Source: an uncultured Cohaesibacter sp. (GTDB taxonomy: Bacteria > Pseudomonadota > Alphaproteobacteria > Rhizobiales > Cohaesibacteraceae). Taken from it: a stretch of 64,000 nucleotides of DNA. The stretch spans positions 806,001 through 870,000 of the forward strand of contig NZ_OY782507.1 of the NCBI RefSeq assembly GCF_963677725.1, read 5' to 3'. The notes under the pieces are model-generated. The model was not told the DNA's origin, searched no databases, and saw only the letters and a list, made by a program, of their open reading frames with translations. The translations under genes were made by a program, and so were the position numbers. Shown one piece after another: positions 1 to 8,765 of the stretch (within the stretch, counting starts at the first letter, position 1; every line of letters begins with the position of its first letter).

Positions 1-420
1 GTCGCGCACCGAAATGCCCGCTTGATGGATGCTTTCAGGATCACCAGAGACCAGCGGATGCCACCAATAGAGATCGAAGCCCTCATCGAGCAGACGATAG
101 GCACAGGTAGGCGGCAACCAGGACAGACTTTGCACCTTCTCGACATTCAACGGCACACAATCAGGCACCGTTTCAAGGCGATTGTCATAGTCCTTGCAGC
201 GGCAGGTCTGATCATCGAGCAAGGTGCAGGCAACGTTGGTCCAGATGATTTCTCCGGTGTCCCAGTCTTCAAGTTTATTCAAGCAACAGCGGCCACAGCC
301 ATCGCAGAGCGATTCCCATTCGACTCTTGACATTTCCGACAGAGTTTTACGGTGCCAAAAGGGCGTGGTCTCGGCATTGCCGTCGGATATGGGCGTCAGG
401 AAATCATTGCTATCGGTCAT
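1..420 (-). CDS. UPF0260 / YkgJ-type cysteine-cluster protein (3' end cut by window edge)
   Basis: The reverse strand is open from an ATG at 420 to the window edge, giving the first 140 residues. After a short leader comes [10 protein letters not shown], then [10 protein letters not shown] and a second group ([14 protein letters not shown]), then [10 protein letters not shown] and [10 protein letters not shown]. This is the signature order of the UPF0260 (YcgN) family, which carries the YkgJ putative zinc- or iron-binding cysteine cluster. The family is usually about 145-155 residues, so only a few C-terminal residues should be missing. Its biochemical role is unknown. An AGGA lies about 12 bases before the ATG. 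Confidence 0.9.
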   Translation of the reverse strand, partial: MTDSNDFLTPISDGNAETTPFWHRKTLSEMSRVEWESLCDGCGRCCLNKLEDWDTGEIIWTNVACTLLDDQTCRCKDYDNRLETVPDCVPLNVEKVQSLSWLPPTCAYRLLDEGFDLYWWHPLVSGDPESIHQAGISVRD

Positions 421-603
421 GGGAGAAAGATCCTGTTTTCGGTCTGCTTTGATGACTGGCCCGCTTTGCATTGCCTGTCAAGGGAGGAAGGCTTTTCGGG
501 TCTGATTTCCCAGTTGAGAGATTTCTTTTGCGTATGCTTGGCATCAGGCTTGCAACGCCCCCCCAAAATATGAAAAAACTCATACCAGATCCTTTGACCC
601 CGA

Positions 604-2859
604 GTGAAGTTGCCCCAAATGCTACGAGATCCGTATCAAAATAGGACAAAGACCAAGCTTAAGACCAAGCTTTTGGCGCTTGATGCCTCGATCGATACAG
701 CTGTCTACTATTTCTGGGGCATGCTGGGACGCTTCATTGATATCAGCAACAGCTTCATGCGGCGCTTTTCGGTAAATGGCTGGAAATTCTGGTTGGTTCA
801 AGCCTTGTCCGGCGGTTTGACCATGGCGGTTTTCGGATCGATTTTCGCCCTTTCGCTTGCCCTGTCAAACTTCGAATTGACGGAAAATGGTCTGCCTGCA
901 CAGGAAGATTATGCGGTGACGTTCCTTGATCGCTTTGGCAATGAAATCGGAAAGCGCGGCATTTTGCAGGATGATTCGTTCGAATTGCAGGATCTGCCGG
1001 ACCATTTCATCAAAGCAGTTTTGGCAACCGAGGATCGACGGTTCTTCGAGCATTTCGGAATCGACTTTTTTGGCCTGGCCAGAGCCATGATCGAGAATGC
1101 GCGCGCTGGGGGCGTGGTTCAGGGTGGCTCGACACTGACCCAGCAGTTGGCAAAGAATATCTTCCTGACAAACGAGCGCACATTGAAGCGCAAGATTGAT
1201 GAAGCATTTTTATCGCTGTGGCTGGAAACCCACCTGACAAAACGCGAAATTCTCAAGCTCTATCTTGATCGCGCCTATATGGGCGGCGGTGCCTATGGCA
1301 TTGCGGCGGCAGCAGAATTCTATTTCGGCAAATCGGCCAAGGATCTGACGCTGGCAGAATCGGCCATGTTGGCAGGTCTGTTCAAGGCTCCAACCAAATA
1401 TGCCCCGCACGTCAATCTCCCGCGCGCCCGCGCAAGGGCCAAGGAAGTGCTGATCAATATGGTTCAGGCCGGCTTCATGACCGAGGGCCAGATTGTTGGC
1501 GCGTTACGGGATCCCGCAACACCAATTGACAAGAATGATGCGGAAACGCCGAACCACTTCCTCGATTGGGCCTTTGATGAGGTCAAACGGTTGGCGGGCG
1601 GCCAGCATCGGGTTTTGACGGTCAAAACCTCGATTGACATGACGTTGCAAAAGCAGGCGGAACAGGCTGTCGAGCGCATTCTGCGCGACAATGGAAAGCA
1701 GGTCGGTGTCTCTGAAGGTGCGGCTGTCTTGATGGAGCCTAACGGGGCTGTTGTCGCAATTGTCGGTGGACGCGATTATGGCAAGAGCCAGTTCAACCGC
1801 GCAACGGACGCCAAGCGCCAGCCAGGATCTTCCTTCAAGCCCTTTGTCTATACGACGGCGATGATGAATGGATATTCGCCCAGATCTGTCATTCAGGATG
1901 CGCCGCTCACGATTGGTGACTGGTCGGTGCGCAATTATGGCCGCAGCTATTCCGGTCCGGTCACCCTGACCAATGCGCTGAAACGGTCAATCAATACGGT
2001 GCCGGTGCGTCTGGCTCAAGCCATTGGTCGGGACAAGATTGTCGAGACTGCGCACAAGATGGGCATCAAGTCAGAATTGCTCATCACCCGCTCGCTGCCG
2101 CTGGGGGCTGCCGAGGTTACAGTGATGGAAATGGCGACGGCCTATTCGGTTTTTGCCAATGGTGGCAAGAAGGCCGAACCGCACGCGGTGTTGCAAATGC
2201 TCGACAGCAAGGGGCGTGTCATCTATGACCGCAAGCGCGATGTCAAGGAAGAACAGGTGATCCCTGAAGATGCAATCGCCAAGATGAACAAGATGCTGGT
2301 CACCGTGATTGAAAGCGGTACAGGCCGCCGCGCCATTCTGCCGGGCATTCGGGCCGCGGGCAAGACGGGGACGACAACCGGCTACAAAGATGCATGGTTC
2401 TGCGGATATACCGGCAATTATTCTGCCGCTGTCTGGTTTGGCAATGACAATAATGCGTCAGCAACGAGAGCCAATACGGGCGGTCGCTTGCCTGCAATGA
2501 CATGGCAAGCCATCATGAGCGCTGCGCACCAACAGATTGCTCTTAAACCCATGCCTTTTGTGGATGATGCGGATAGTCTCAAAAAGCACAATAGTGCCAT
2601 TCAACTGGCCGCAAGTGGGCGGATCAAGGATATCAAAACCAAACGTGGCAACCAGCGCCTCAACCCTGAAGTCGTAAAACGGCTTGATGCTATGTCTGGC
2701 CTTTTCCGATCTACAGAAGCACAGAAGCTCAAGTCACCAACGCCGCCACAAGCAAGCAGTTTTGTTGGGGGCCGCAAACGGGTTAGCAGACTTGTCGAGT
2801 TGAAATCTCCCAACTCTGGTGGCCTCATCGATTTGCAGGCCAGTTGGAAAACCAACTGA
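604..2859 (+). CDS. Class A penicillin-binding protein, PBP1A family (transglycosylase/transpeptidase)
   Basis: This bifunctional enzyme polymerises and cross-links peptidoglycan at the outer face of the inner membrane. A cytoplasmic tail of about 60 residues precedes one membrane segment (about 62-88). The GT51 glycosyltransferase domain follows, with EDRRFFEHFG (catalytic Glu about 143) and GGSTLTQQLAKN. The transpeptidase domain has the active serine in GSSFK (about 409), SIN (462-464) and AAGKTGT (KTG 587-589). All catalytic motifs are present, and 751 residues is normal for the family. The open frame begins with GTG at 604; an in-frame ATG at 619 is an alternative, and neither has a good ribosome site. 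The tail codes KTKL twice, from a 12-bp tandem DNA repeat. It is probably transcribed alone, divergent from the UPF0260 gene. Confidence 0.95.
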   Translation: MKLPQMLRDPYQNRTKTKLKTKLLALDASIDTAVYYFWGMLGRFIDISNSFMRRFSVNGWKFWLVQALSGGLTMAVFGSIFALSLALSNFELTENGLPAQEDYAVTFLDRFGNEIGKRGILQDDSFELQDLPDHFIKAVLATEDRRFFEHFGIDFFGLARAMIENARAGGVVQGGSTLTQQLAKNIFLTNERTLKRKIDEAFLSLWLETHLTKREILKLYLDRAYMGGGAYGIAAAAEFYFGKSAKDLTLAESAMLAGLFKAPTKYAPHVNLPRARARAKEVLINMVQAGFMTEGQIVGALRDPATPIDKNDAETPNHFLDWAFDEVKRLAGGQHRVLTVKTSIDMTLQKQAEQAVERILRDNGKQVGVSEGAAVLMEPNGAVVAIVGGRDYGKSQFNRATDAKRQPGSSFKPFVYTTAMMNGYSPRSVIQDAPLTIGDWSVRNYGRSYSGPVTLTNALKRSINTVPVRLAQAIGRDKIVETAHKMGIKSELLITRSLPLGAAEVTVMEMATAYSVFANGGKKAEPHAVLQMLDSKGRVIYDRKRDVKEEQVIPEDAIAKMNKMLVTVIESGTGRRAILPGIRAAGKTGTTTGYKDAWFCGYTGNYSAAVWFGNDNNASATRANTGGRLPAMTWQAIMSAAHQQIALKPMPFVDDADSLKKHNSAIQLAASGRIKDIKTKRGNQRLNPEVVKRLDAMSGLFRSTEAQKLKSPTPPQASSFVGGRKRVSRLVELKSPNSGGLIDLQASWKTN
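649..672 (+). repeat. 12-bp perfect tandem repeat inside the PBP1A 5' end
   Basis: The unit AAGACCAAGCTT occurs twice head to tail and is in frame, giving K-T-K-L twice in the cytoplasmic tail. The unit length keeps the reading frame, so copy number could vary without inactivating the gene. Confidence 0.9.
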
Positions 2860-2995
2860 TACATCCCACATTCACGCCTGCAAATCCTGAATTGTGCGTG
2901 GTCTTTTTTACCAATATCCCCATTCATCAATTGACCTTTCGTCAAATCCCTGTACGGATGTGATGTAGAGATTTTTCGCCCGTTAACATTCGGGC

Positions 2996-3637
2996 ATGAA
3001 ACGGAATTCTGGCTTATCGGTCGGGCTTGCAGTTGCAGACCGACACCAAGGATCGTATGGCGTGTTGTTGTTGAGGGACATACTTCTGTTCATCGTCGTC
3101 GCGGCGGGGCTGGGCACTGGCAGTGCCTTCTTTGCTGTCAACAATGCCGACCAACTTGAGCAGCTCGAAGTCGGAGCTTGGCGCTCCTGGCCCAATTCCA
3201 TTGGTCCCGATGCCAATCCCTACACCATTGCCGATCAAGCGCGCCGCGGTTCGGTCCCTATGGGGGCTGGTGAAGGACTGGTCTTTGTTGCCACAAGCGA
3301 CGATGCAGGCACGCCGCTTGATGGAGCCTGCCAATATCGCATCTATGGAGGGCATCTGCCCGCTCGACTCTGGAGCCTTTCGGTCCTTACCGACAAGGAG
3401 GAGCTTGTTGACAATCCTTCCCTACGCTACAGCGTGCATAGTCGGAATGTTGCCTGGAAGAGCGGTCAGGAATTTGAAGTGATGACGGGCCCCGACGCCA
3501 TGGGGGGCAACTGGCTTATGACCAATCCGGTCGGCTCCTATTCGCTGGTGTTGCGCTTATATCAGACCTCTCTGACCACAGGCGTCGGTATGGGCGAAAT
3601 CGAATTGCCGAAAATTGCATGGGTGAGTTGCCAATGA
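2996..3637 (+). CDS. DUF1214 domain protein, membrane-anchored
   Basis: The protein has one hydrophobic N-terminal segment (residues about 27-48, LLLRDILLFIVVAAGLGTG) and a periplasmic domain ending in the DUF1214 pattern: YGVHLPA-like YGGHLPARLWSL, then NPSLRYSVHSRN and GNWLMTNPVGSYSLVLRLY. DUF1214 is a beta domain of unknown function, often fused behind DUF1254. The ATG at 2996 has no Shine-Dalgarno and sits directly after a GCCCG/CGGGC hairpin. An in-frame GTG at 3062 has AAGGA nine bases upstream and would place the membrane segment at the very N-terminus, so it is a credible alternative start. It overlaps the next gene by ATGA, so the two are translationally coupled. Confidence 0.8.
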   Translation: MKRNSGLSVGLAVADRHQGSYGVLLLRDILLFIVVAAGLGTGSAFFAVNNADQLEQLEVGAWRSWPNSIGPDANPYTIADQARRGSVPMGAGEGLVFVATSDDAGTPLDGACQYRIYGGHLPARLWSLSVLTDKEELVDNPSLRYSVHSRNVAWKSGQEFEVMTGPDAMGGNWLMTNPVGSYSLVLRLYQTSLTTGVGMGEIELPKIAWVSCQ

Positions 3638-4194
3638 TCCGCATTCTCTATGTTTTGGCTGCTGCAATCCTGACCGGTGGGCTCATCCATGTCGGTACGA
3701 TCTTTGCCATTCCCTATTATTCAATCAATGATATCTGGCATCGGGTTCTGACCATGGGGCCAATGCACCGGGTCTTGGTGATTTCTGATCCCCACGAAGC
3801 GGTTGCCCTGTCTGCGGATCTCGACCCCACCTTTGTCTATGGCCTGTGCCGGACGGACATAGCGTTCGCGCCGATTGCCATGAAAGGCAAGCTGCAAACC
3901 GATTTTTGGAGCCTCAATTACCTCGACCGCTATGGGCGCAGCCGATATAGCCTAACCAATGAAGTCTCCGGCCCGAATATCAATGTGATCCTGGGCACCA
4001 AGGGCCAATATCGCTTGCTCAGTGAACGACGCGACCTGATTGACGAGACAACGATTGTCATTCAAGCCGACGATGACAAAGGTTTGCTGCTTCTGCGCGG
4101 CTTTGTTCAAGACGAAACGGAGCGAGCGCTATTGGCAGAATCGATGCGTCAAGTCTCATGTGTCCCGCTTTGGGAATCCGAAGCCGATCAATGA
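3634..4194 (+). CDS. DUF1254 domain protein, membrane-anchored
   Basis: This is a 186-residue protein with an N-terminal membrane segment (ILYVLAAAILTGGLIHVGTIF) followed by a DUF1254-like domain (DPTFVYGLCRTDIA, VLGTKGQYRLLSERR region). I chose the ATG at 3634 because it overlaps the stop of the DUF1214 gene as ATGA; an ATG 15 bases further upstream is less likely. DUF1254 and DUF1214 usually form one longer polypeptide with DUF1254 first. Here they are separate short genes in the opposite order, which I recall as the rhizobial arrangement. The function is unknown and the pair probably works together at the inner membrane. Confidence 0.75.
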   Translation: MIRILYVLAAAILTGGLIHVGTIFAIPYYSINDIWHRVLTMGPMHRVLVISDPHEAVALSADLDPTFVYGLCRTDIAFAPIAMKGKLQTDFWSLNYLDRYGRSRYSLTNEVSGPNINVILGTKGQYRLLSERRDLIDETTIVIQADDDKGLLLLRGFVQDETERALLAESMRQVSCVPLWESEADQ

Positions 4195-4243
4195 CCTTGG
4201 GTCCTTGCCCATGGGCAGTCGTTGAGCAGATGGCGTCCGGGAA

Positions 4244-5107
4244 TCATTTCACCAGATTTGGATCATCCTTCGCCCATTGACGGCGACTGTAGCGCGAGCG
4301 CCTTTCCGCAGCATTGGCACGATTGTCTTCTGAGGCATCAATGGCACCATTTTGACGTAGGAAATCTTCCTCAAGGCGCTTCAAAGCCCGATTGGCCTCG
4401 GCAACTTTGGGCGATGGGGTCTCAATTTCCAGCCTTTTGATCGCATAGGCATAGGCACGCATGCGATATTGAAGCGCTCGCCAGACCCAACCAATGAAAC
4501 GGCGATTTTCATCCACCCGCGCATAGGCATCTTCCATCTGGCGGGGGTCCATGTCAGACAGGCGGCCTAGAGCTGCCATGCGCTGTCGGTCCATTTCAAC
4601 CACCCGCTCGGCCACCGGGATGAAAGCTTGAAGGGCTTCACGATCCTGATTGATATCGGAGGTCACCCGGTCATAGCGCACGTGATGGGAGGCATAGCGC
4701 TCGGACCGCAGAGCGCGATAATAGTTTTTCGGATCAAAAGCGCTGTCAACTTCCTTGGTCAGGCGCGTTCGCTGTGTTTCGGTCAGGACATGAACGGTTA
4801 CATCACGAATACCGAACAGGTTCCAGAGATTTGGCGACACCCAGTCCTTGGCATGAGGCGGGCGGATCAAAATCCACGCCTTGTTGCGCATCAGCTTTTC
4901 TTCGTCGGTGCGATTGAAGTCGGAATAGAGCTCACCGCTCAACTTTGCGCGGGCCTCACCACCCAATTCCATCAGGCTCTCGGCGAATTCATTCTTCGCC
5001 GGACGACCGAGATCGCCTTGCGTCGACGTGCATGCGGCAAGCCCCGCACATACGGATATCAAAACCAGACCATTTACCGCTCGGAAGCGCGATGGCTTTC
5101 GTTTCAT
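4244..5107 (-). CDS. Putative lipoprotein of unknown function
   Basis: With the ATG at 5107 the product is 287 residues. It starts with a lipoprotein signal (MKRKPSRFRAVNGLVLISVC then AGLAAC), with the lipobox cysteine at about residue 26. The rest is hydrophilic, strongly charged and probably helical, with many Arg/Glu-rich stretches. A GTG 39 bases further upstream would extend it by 13 residues but would bury the signal peptide. I do not recognise a family. It converges with the DUF1254 gene and diverges from the DUF2336 gene. Confidence 0.7.
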   Translation of the reverse strand: MKRKPSRFRAVNGLVLISVCAGLAACTSTQGDLGRPAKNEFAESLMELGGEARAKLSGELYSDFNRTDEEKLMRNKAWILIRPPHAKDWVSPNLWNLFGIRDVTVHVLTETQRTRLTKEVDSAFDPKNYYRALRSERYASHHVRYDRVTSDINQDREALQAFIPVAERVVEMDRQRMAALGRLSDMDPRQMEDAYARVDENRRFIGWVWRALQYRMRAYAYAIKRLEIETPSPKVAEANRALKRLEEDFLRQNGAIDASEDNRANAAERRSRYSRRQWAKDDPNLVK

Positions 5108-5312
5108 GTCTGCGATGTTGAGTTGACTATTCAATGTTGCCGCCACACGCTCTTGCCTACTCCAGATTGATCCGGCCCTATCAAAGTTTTACAATAACAC
5201 TATACCAGATCGAATCGAACGGCTTGATTGTTTCGCAGAAGCCCAAATATGCCAAGCAAGGATTGGCGACGCGTCAGCCGTTTCACCTGATCCGGCTTCG
5301 GTTCGTGGATAA

Positions 5313-5336
5313 TTAACCAGTCTTGGTCATGGTTAA
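5313..5336. promoter_or_regulatory. Inverted repeat TTAACCA-N10-TGGTTAA
   Basis: Perfect 7-bp arms (5313-5319 and 5330-5336) separated by ten bases. Each arm contains the TTAAC half-site used by CtrA, and the right arm overlaps the CtrA-like box at 5333-5347. It could be an operator, or simply two opposed half-sites. Confidence 0.5.
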
Positions 5337-5347
5337 CAAGAATTTAA
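5333..5347 (+). promoter_or_regulatory. CtrA-like box, TTAA-N7-TTAA
   Basis: The bases read TTAACAAGAATTTAA, an exact TTAA-N7-TTAA, the core recognised by the alphaproteobacterial cell-cycle regulator CtrA. It lies about 117 bases before the DUF2336 start codon. The site is short and the region AT-rich, so a chance match is possible. Confidence 0.5.
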
Positions 5348-5463
5348 AGATTGCAGACCACGATTGCCTCGTTGGGATAATTCACACTACAAGCGTTCAG
5401 GATCAAGTGAATGTCGGTTAAGCATTGCCGCACTCCGTTCTTTTCATTGCAAGAGGGGCAAAA

Positions 5464-8400
5464 ATGATGCCCACCTCTGAAAGAACCAGCTTGTCAGCAA
5501 TTACCGCGCTTTATTTGTCAGCCGGCCGATTTGACTCGAAAACGCGCGCGCGATTTTCATCTGACTTTCACCGCGGCTACAATTCCGCCCGACTGGATGA
5601 CCGCATTCAGGTCTCCAATCTCATTTGCAAGTCAAACCACATTCCGCTTGATGTTCTGGCGTTGCTTTGTTGCGACGACGACCGGGTTGCGATGCCAATA
5701 CTTGCGCATTCGCCTCTTTTGGGCGAAGGTGAGCTTACAACGCAGATTTTACAGGGAAGCGCAGCGGACCGGGAAGCAATCGCCCACCGCAATGATTTGA
5801 CCCCGGTGCTGGTATCGCACCTGTTGTTTTTTGGCGAAGCGACTGTTGCGCAACGCCTTTGCCACAATATGGCGTATTTTTCGGGCATTTCGGATGCGCT
5901 CAAACAACGCATTGCTCGCATTAGCGGGATCGATTCTAGCTTGACGGGACAGCAAGCGATGACGAACAAGACAAACCAATCTTTCGAAAACCTGGTCTCT
6001 TCGATGGAGCAGTCCTGGAGCGAGCATTATCAGCCGGCTAGCTACGCTGCCACCCCTGTTGCAGGCACTCCGATGGTCGATGCAGCAAGCATGGATATGA
6101 GCGCCGAGCAGCCAACCGATGCGCCGTCTGTGATCTGTGATTTCGATGATCCCGAAGAGGCGCTGACTGTGGATGCGCAAGATGAACGACAATCAGAGCT
6201 GTCCGCCTATCAAGACCCGGCGGGTGACCTTTCAGAGACATCCATCTCCAGTGCCGCCCCTGATCCGTTACAGAGCAGACTTGAAGCTCTGTTCGAGGAA
6301 ACAAAAGACGACCAGATGAATCCATATCCCATCGCGCCCCCGAATAGTGACATTGACGTTGAGACCGTGGACCAAACGGATCGTCTTGCCGGTGCGCCCG
6401 AGGCTGGCAGTGACGACTTCCTGAATGACACCGATTTCGCGCTGCTCGAGAAACTTGGCGGCAGTGATTGGGAAATGCTCGACGATGATGCGATTGAGGC
6501 GCTGGCCAGTTCTTTGGCCAAGCAAGATCTGGCAAAGGCTGAAAATGACGCGATTGCGACAGATGCCGTAGACTGGTCATCGATCAATGACGACGCCATC
6601 GCCTCCATGGCCAAAGCACTGTCCAAAGATGACCTTGAGCAAGCTGAAAGCGAAGCGGTTGCTGCGGGCGAAATCGATTGGTCAACGTTGGATGATGAAG
6701 CAATTGAAGCTCTGGCTGGCTCCCTCGCCGATGAAGACCTTGTGCGGATGGAAGCCGACTCGATGGCAGCCGCTGGTGGATCTGACGGCCGGATGGGCTT
6801 TACCATTGGTGTGTTTGACAAGACCAATGCTCCAATCCCGCCGCTCGAAGTGAAGGATGCTGTTCTCAGACCCGCCACCATTTCCTTCCGCACTCCGGAT
6901 GGAGTGGATGAAGAGGCGTCAGAAGACCCAATAGTATCCGGCCAAAACACATCAGATAGCCTTGAAACCAAGGCAAAGGACGCAGCCACATCCGTGTTGC
7001 CCACAAAGCCGGTCACCGACAGTGTGCCAGCGTCTGCGGCTGCAACGGAAGCGCCACTATCTGTTTCGGCCAATGTTTCAGCCGCTCCTACTCAGCCAGA
7101 GCTTTCCAAAGCACCCGCCTCGACGCGCTCATCCGCTGCAACGAACGAGCAAGAAAAACGCAAACCGCAAATTACGCTGACGATACGCAAGCAAACATCT
7201 GCCGAGCGCGACGCGCAGGCCGATGCGTTGTTGGCAAGCGCCACGAAAAAGGTCGAGCTGTCTTCCATAACAGAGCAGGATTGGCTCACCGCACTGGACA
7301 AGTTGAATCGGGATTATGATTCCGACAGCGCCAACCGCGCGACCGTCGGCTTTGTAGAGACGGCTCAGGCTGCCGCACCCGTTCCAACCATTCGGGTGGA
7401 AGATTTGGTAGCGCCGATTGCGACACCGGCACCTGTGACCGATAAGACTGTTGTAGCAACCGAAGCCGAGGAAAAGCGCGCACGCATTGAATCCAGTCCA
7501 CTCCATCCGGATATCATCGCCGAGCTTCAAATGGACGATCAGCCTCTGGTCCAACCCGTGAAACGATCTCCTGGCAATCTGGGCTTTGCGCCCAAGGTGA
7601 TGTCACTGGACGATCTCGATCTGGTAGAGGCAAATCCCGACTTGCCATCTGCCTCAGAATTGATGTTGGGACAGAGCCATCCGGCAGTGCCTTATGTGGA
7701 TTTGGTCGAGCCTATCGATATAACCATTCATGAAAATGGTCATACCTACGCCTTGTCAGATGTGGAAAATACCCCAATGCGGGTGGTGCTTGAGCAGCTG
7801 GCAAAAGAAAAAGCGGCCCTGACAGCTCCTGCGGAAGACACAGACATCACAACACCAAGCGTGCCCGATGCTCCAGATGACATGACGACTTTGCCGCAGA
7901 TGGCCGCGCACCGTGTGGTGGATGTTGAAGAATATGAAAGTCTGAAGGCTTCTGAAACGGTCGCAGTTGCCAAGCAAGAGTCGCAGGCACCACAATCAAC
8001 CGAGCCTCAAGAAGCCGAAGCGACCACCCCGTTGATCCACGCCCCACATCTGCGCGAGATCCAAGGGGTTACGCCACCCGAAGACGGAATGTGCGAGCGC
8101 TTCTTTGAACTGGACGAAGAGACACGTCTTACCCTATTGCAGGGTGTCATGGCCCAAACCCTGCCAGAAGCTGCCATGACGGCGCAGGATCGCAAACAGC
8201 GTCGCCTCATCGGCGAAGATACCGCTCAAGACCTGGTGATGGCGCGCTTCAGCAATGACCGATTCAAGCTGACCGAACTGTTGCACACGTTGTCGGGCCA
8301 TAGTCGCGTACAGATGAACAAGCTGCTTCAGGATACGGGCGGGGAATCTCTGGTGTGCTTCCTTTATCATATCGGACTTGACGAGGGCAGCACGCTGTCA

Positions 8401-8682
8401 ATGGTTCTGCATGGTCCGGACGCTGTTTCGCATAACTATGAAAAGGTCGCTCAGTTGATGACGCTCTATCATCAGCTCTACCCGGCAGCGGCCGCGCGCA
8501 TTGTCCGCGATCTGTTTGGTGACGTGAAGAAACCCGGCTTTGTCCATCAGACTGTTCATGATGAGGGAATGGGTGCGGCCTCCCCTCGCCAACGTGGCTT
8601 TGCTGGTGGTCAACAAAATCATCCCAATGCTGCGCAAGCCCCAACTTTCGGGCGTCGCGTGCCGGACGCAGATCGCGCCTAG
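5464..8682 (+). CDS. Large DUF2336 domain protein with three tandem 35-residue repeats
   Basis: The N-terminal 170 or so residues and the last 150 or so match the alphaproteobacterial DUF2336 type, helical proteins of unknown function (for example LSAITALYLSAGRF, RDDLTPVLVSHLLFF-like and VMARFSNDRFKLTELLHTLS). Between them lies a long acidic, Pro/Ala/Thr-rich, probably disordered linker. It contains three tandem 35-residue units, each starting with DW and carrying DDxAI-x2-(L/M)A. The ATG at 5464 follows AGAGGGG with good spacing and is preferred over a TTG at 5425; the product is then 1072 residues. It has no signal peptide or membrane segment, so it is cytoplasmic. The CtrA-like box upstream and the nearby DivJ-like kinase suggest cell-cycle or polarity control, which is inference. 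Confidence 0.8.
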   Translation: MMPTSERTSLSAITALYLSAGRFDSKTRARFSSDFHRGYNSARLDDRIQVSNLICKSNHIPLDVLALLCCDDDRVAMPILAHSPLLGEGELTTQILQGSAADREAIAHRNDLTPVLVSHLLFFGEATVAQRLCHNMAYFSGISDALKQRIARISGIDSSLTGQQAMTNKTNQSFENLVSSMEQSWSEHYQPASYAATPVAGTPMVDAASMDMSAEQPTDAPSVICDFDDPEEALTVDAQDERQSELSAYQDPAGDLSETSISSAAPDPLQSRLEALFEETKDDQMNPYPIAPPNSDIDVETVDQTDRLAGAPEAGSDDFLNDTDFALLEKLGGSDWEMLDDDAIEALASSLAKQDLAKAENDAIATDAVDWSSINDDAIASMAKALSKDDLEQAESEAVAAGEIDWSTLDDEAIEALAGSLADEDLVRMEADSMAAAGGSDGRMGFTIGVFDKTNAPIPPLEVKDAVLRPATISFRTPDGVDEEASEDPIVSGQNTSDSLETKAKDAATSVLPTKPVTDSVPASAAATEAPLSVSANVSAAPTQPELSKAPASTRSSAATNEQEKRKPQITLTIRKQTSAERDAQADALLASATKKVELSSITEQDWLTALDKLNRDYDSDSANRATVGFVETAQAAAPVPTIRVEDLVAPIATPAPVTDKTVVATEAEEKRARIESSPLHPDIIAELQMDDQPLVQPVKRSPGNLGFAPKVMSLDDLDLVEANPDLPSASELMLGQSHPAVPYVDLVEPIDITIHENGHTYALSDVENTPMRVVLEQLAKEKAALTAPAEDTDITTPSVPDAPDDMTTLPQMAAHRVVDVEEYESLKASETVAVAKQESQAPQSTEPQEAEATTPLIHAPHLREIQGVTPPEDGMCERFFELDEETRLTLLQGVMAQTLPEAAMTAQDRKQRRLIGEDTAQDLVMARFSNDRFKLTELLHTLSGHSRVQMNKLLQDTGGESLVCFLYHIGLDEGSTLSMVLHGPDAVSHNYEKVAQLMTLYHQLYPAAAARIVRDLFGDVKKPGFVHQTVHDEGMGAASPRQRGFAGGQQNHPNAAQAPTFGRRVPDADRA
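6466..6780 (+). repeat. Three in-frame 105-bp repeats (35 residues each) in the DUF2336 gene
   Basis: The units are 6466-6570, 6571-6675 and 6676-6780, without gaps. Shared pattern: D-W-x3-(D/N)-D-(D/E)-A-I, then ALA or SMA, SLA-like, a D-L pair, and an AE-x-D/E-A-like tail. DNA identity has drifted more than the protein pattern, so the repeats are old and probably selected at protein level. Confidence 0.9.
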
Positions 8683-8709
8683 AGCTCACCGATCTTTATG
8701 GATGAGATG

Positions 8710-8740
8710 AAAACGCCCTGTCAATTGCAGGGCGTTTTTC
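8710..8740. terminator. Intrinsic terminator between DUF2336 and DUF1491 genes
   Basis: Hairpin AAAACGCCCTG / CAGGGCGTTTT with a 7-base loop. It has T-runs on the plus side and A-runs on the left, so it can serve both converging genes. Confidence 0.85.
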
Positions 8741-8765
8741 TTAGAAATCAATAATCAGGCAGCAA

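Larger units (their letters stand above)
5108..5463. other. Intergenic region between lipoprotein and DUF2336 genes
   Basis: The spacer separates two divergent genes. It holds an inverted TTAACCA repeat and a CtrA-like site (listed separately), followed by AT-rich DNA and the ribosome site AGAGGGG just before 5464. I see no gene in it; the short open frame at 5134-5316 has no coding character. Confidence 0.6.
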
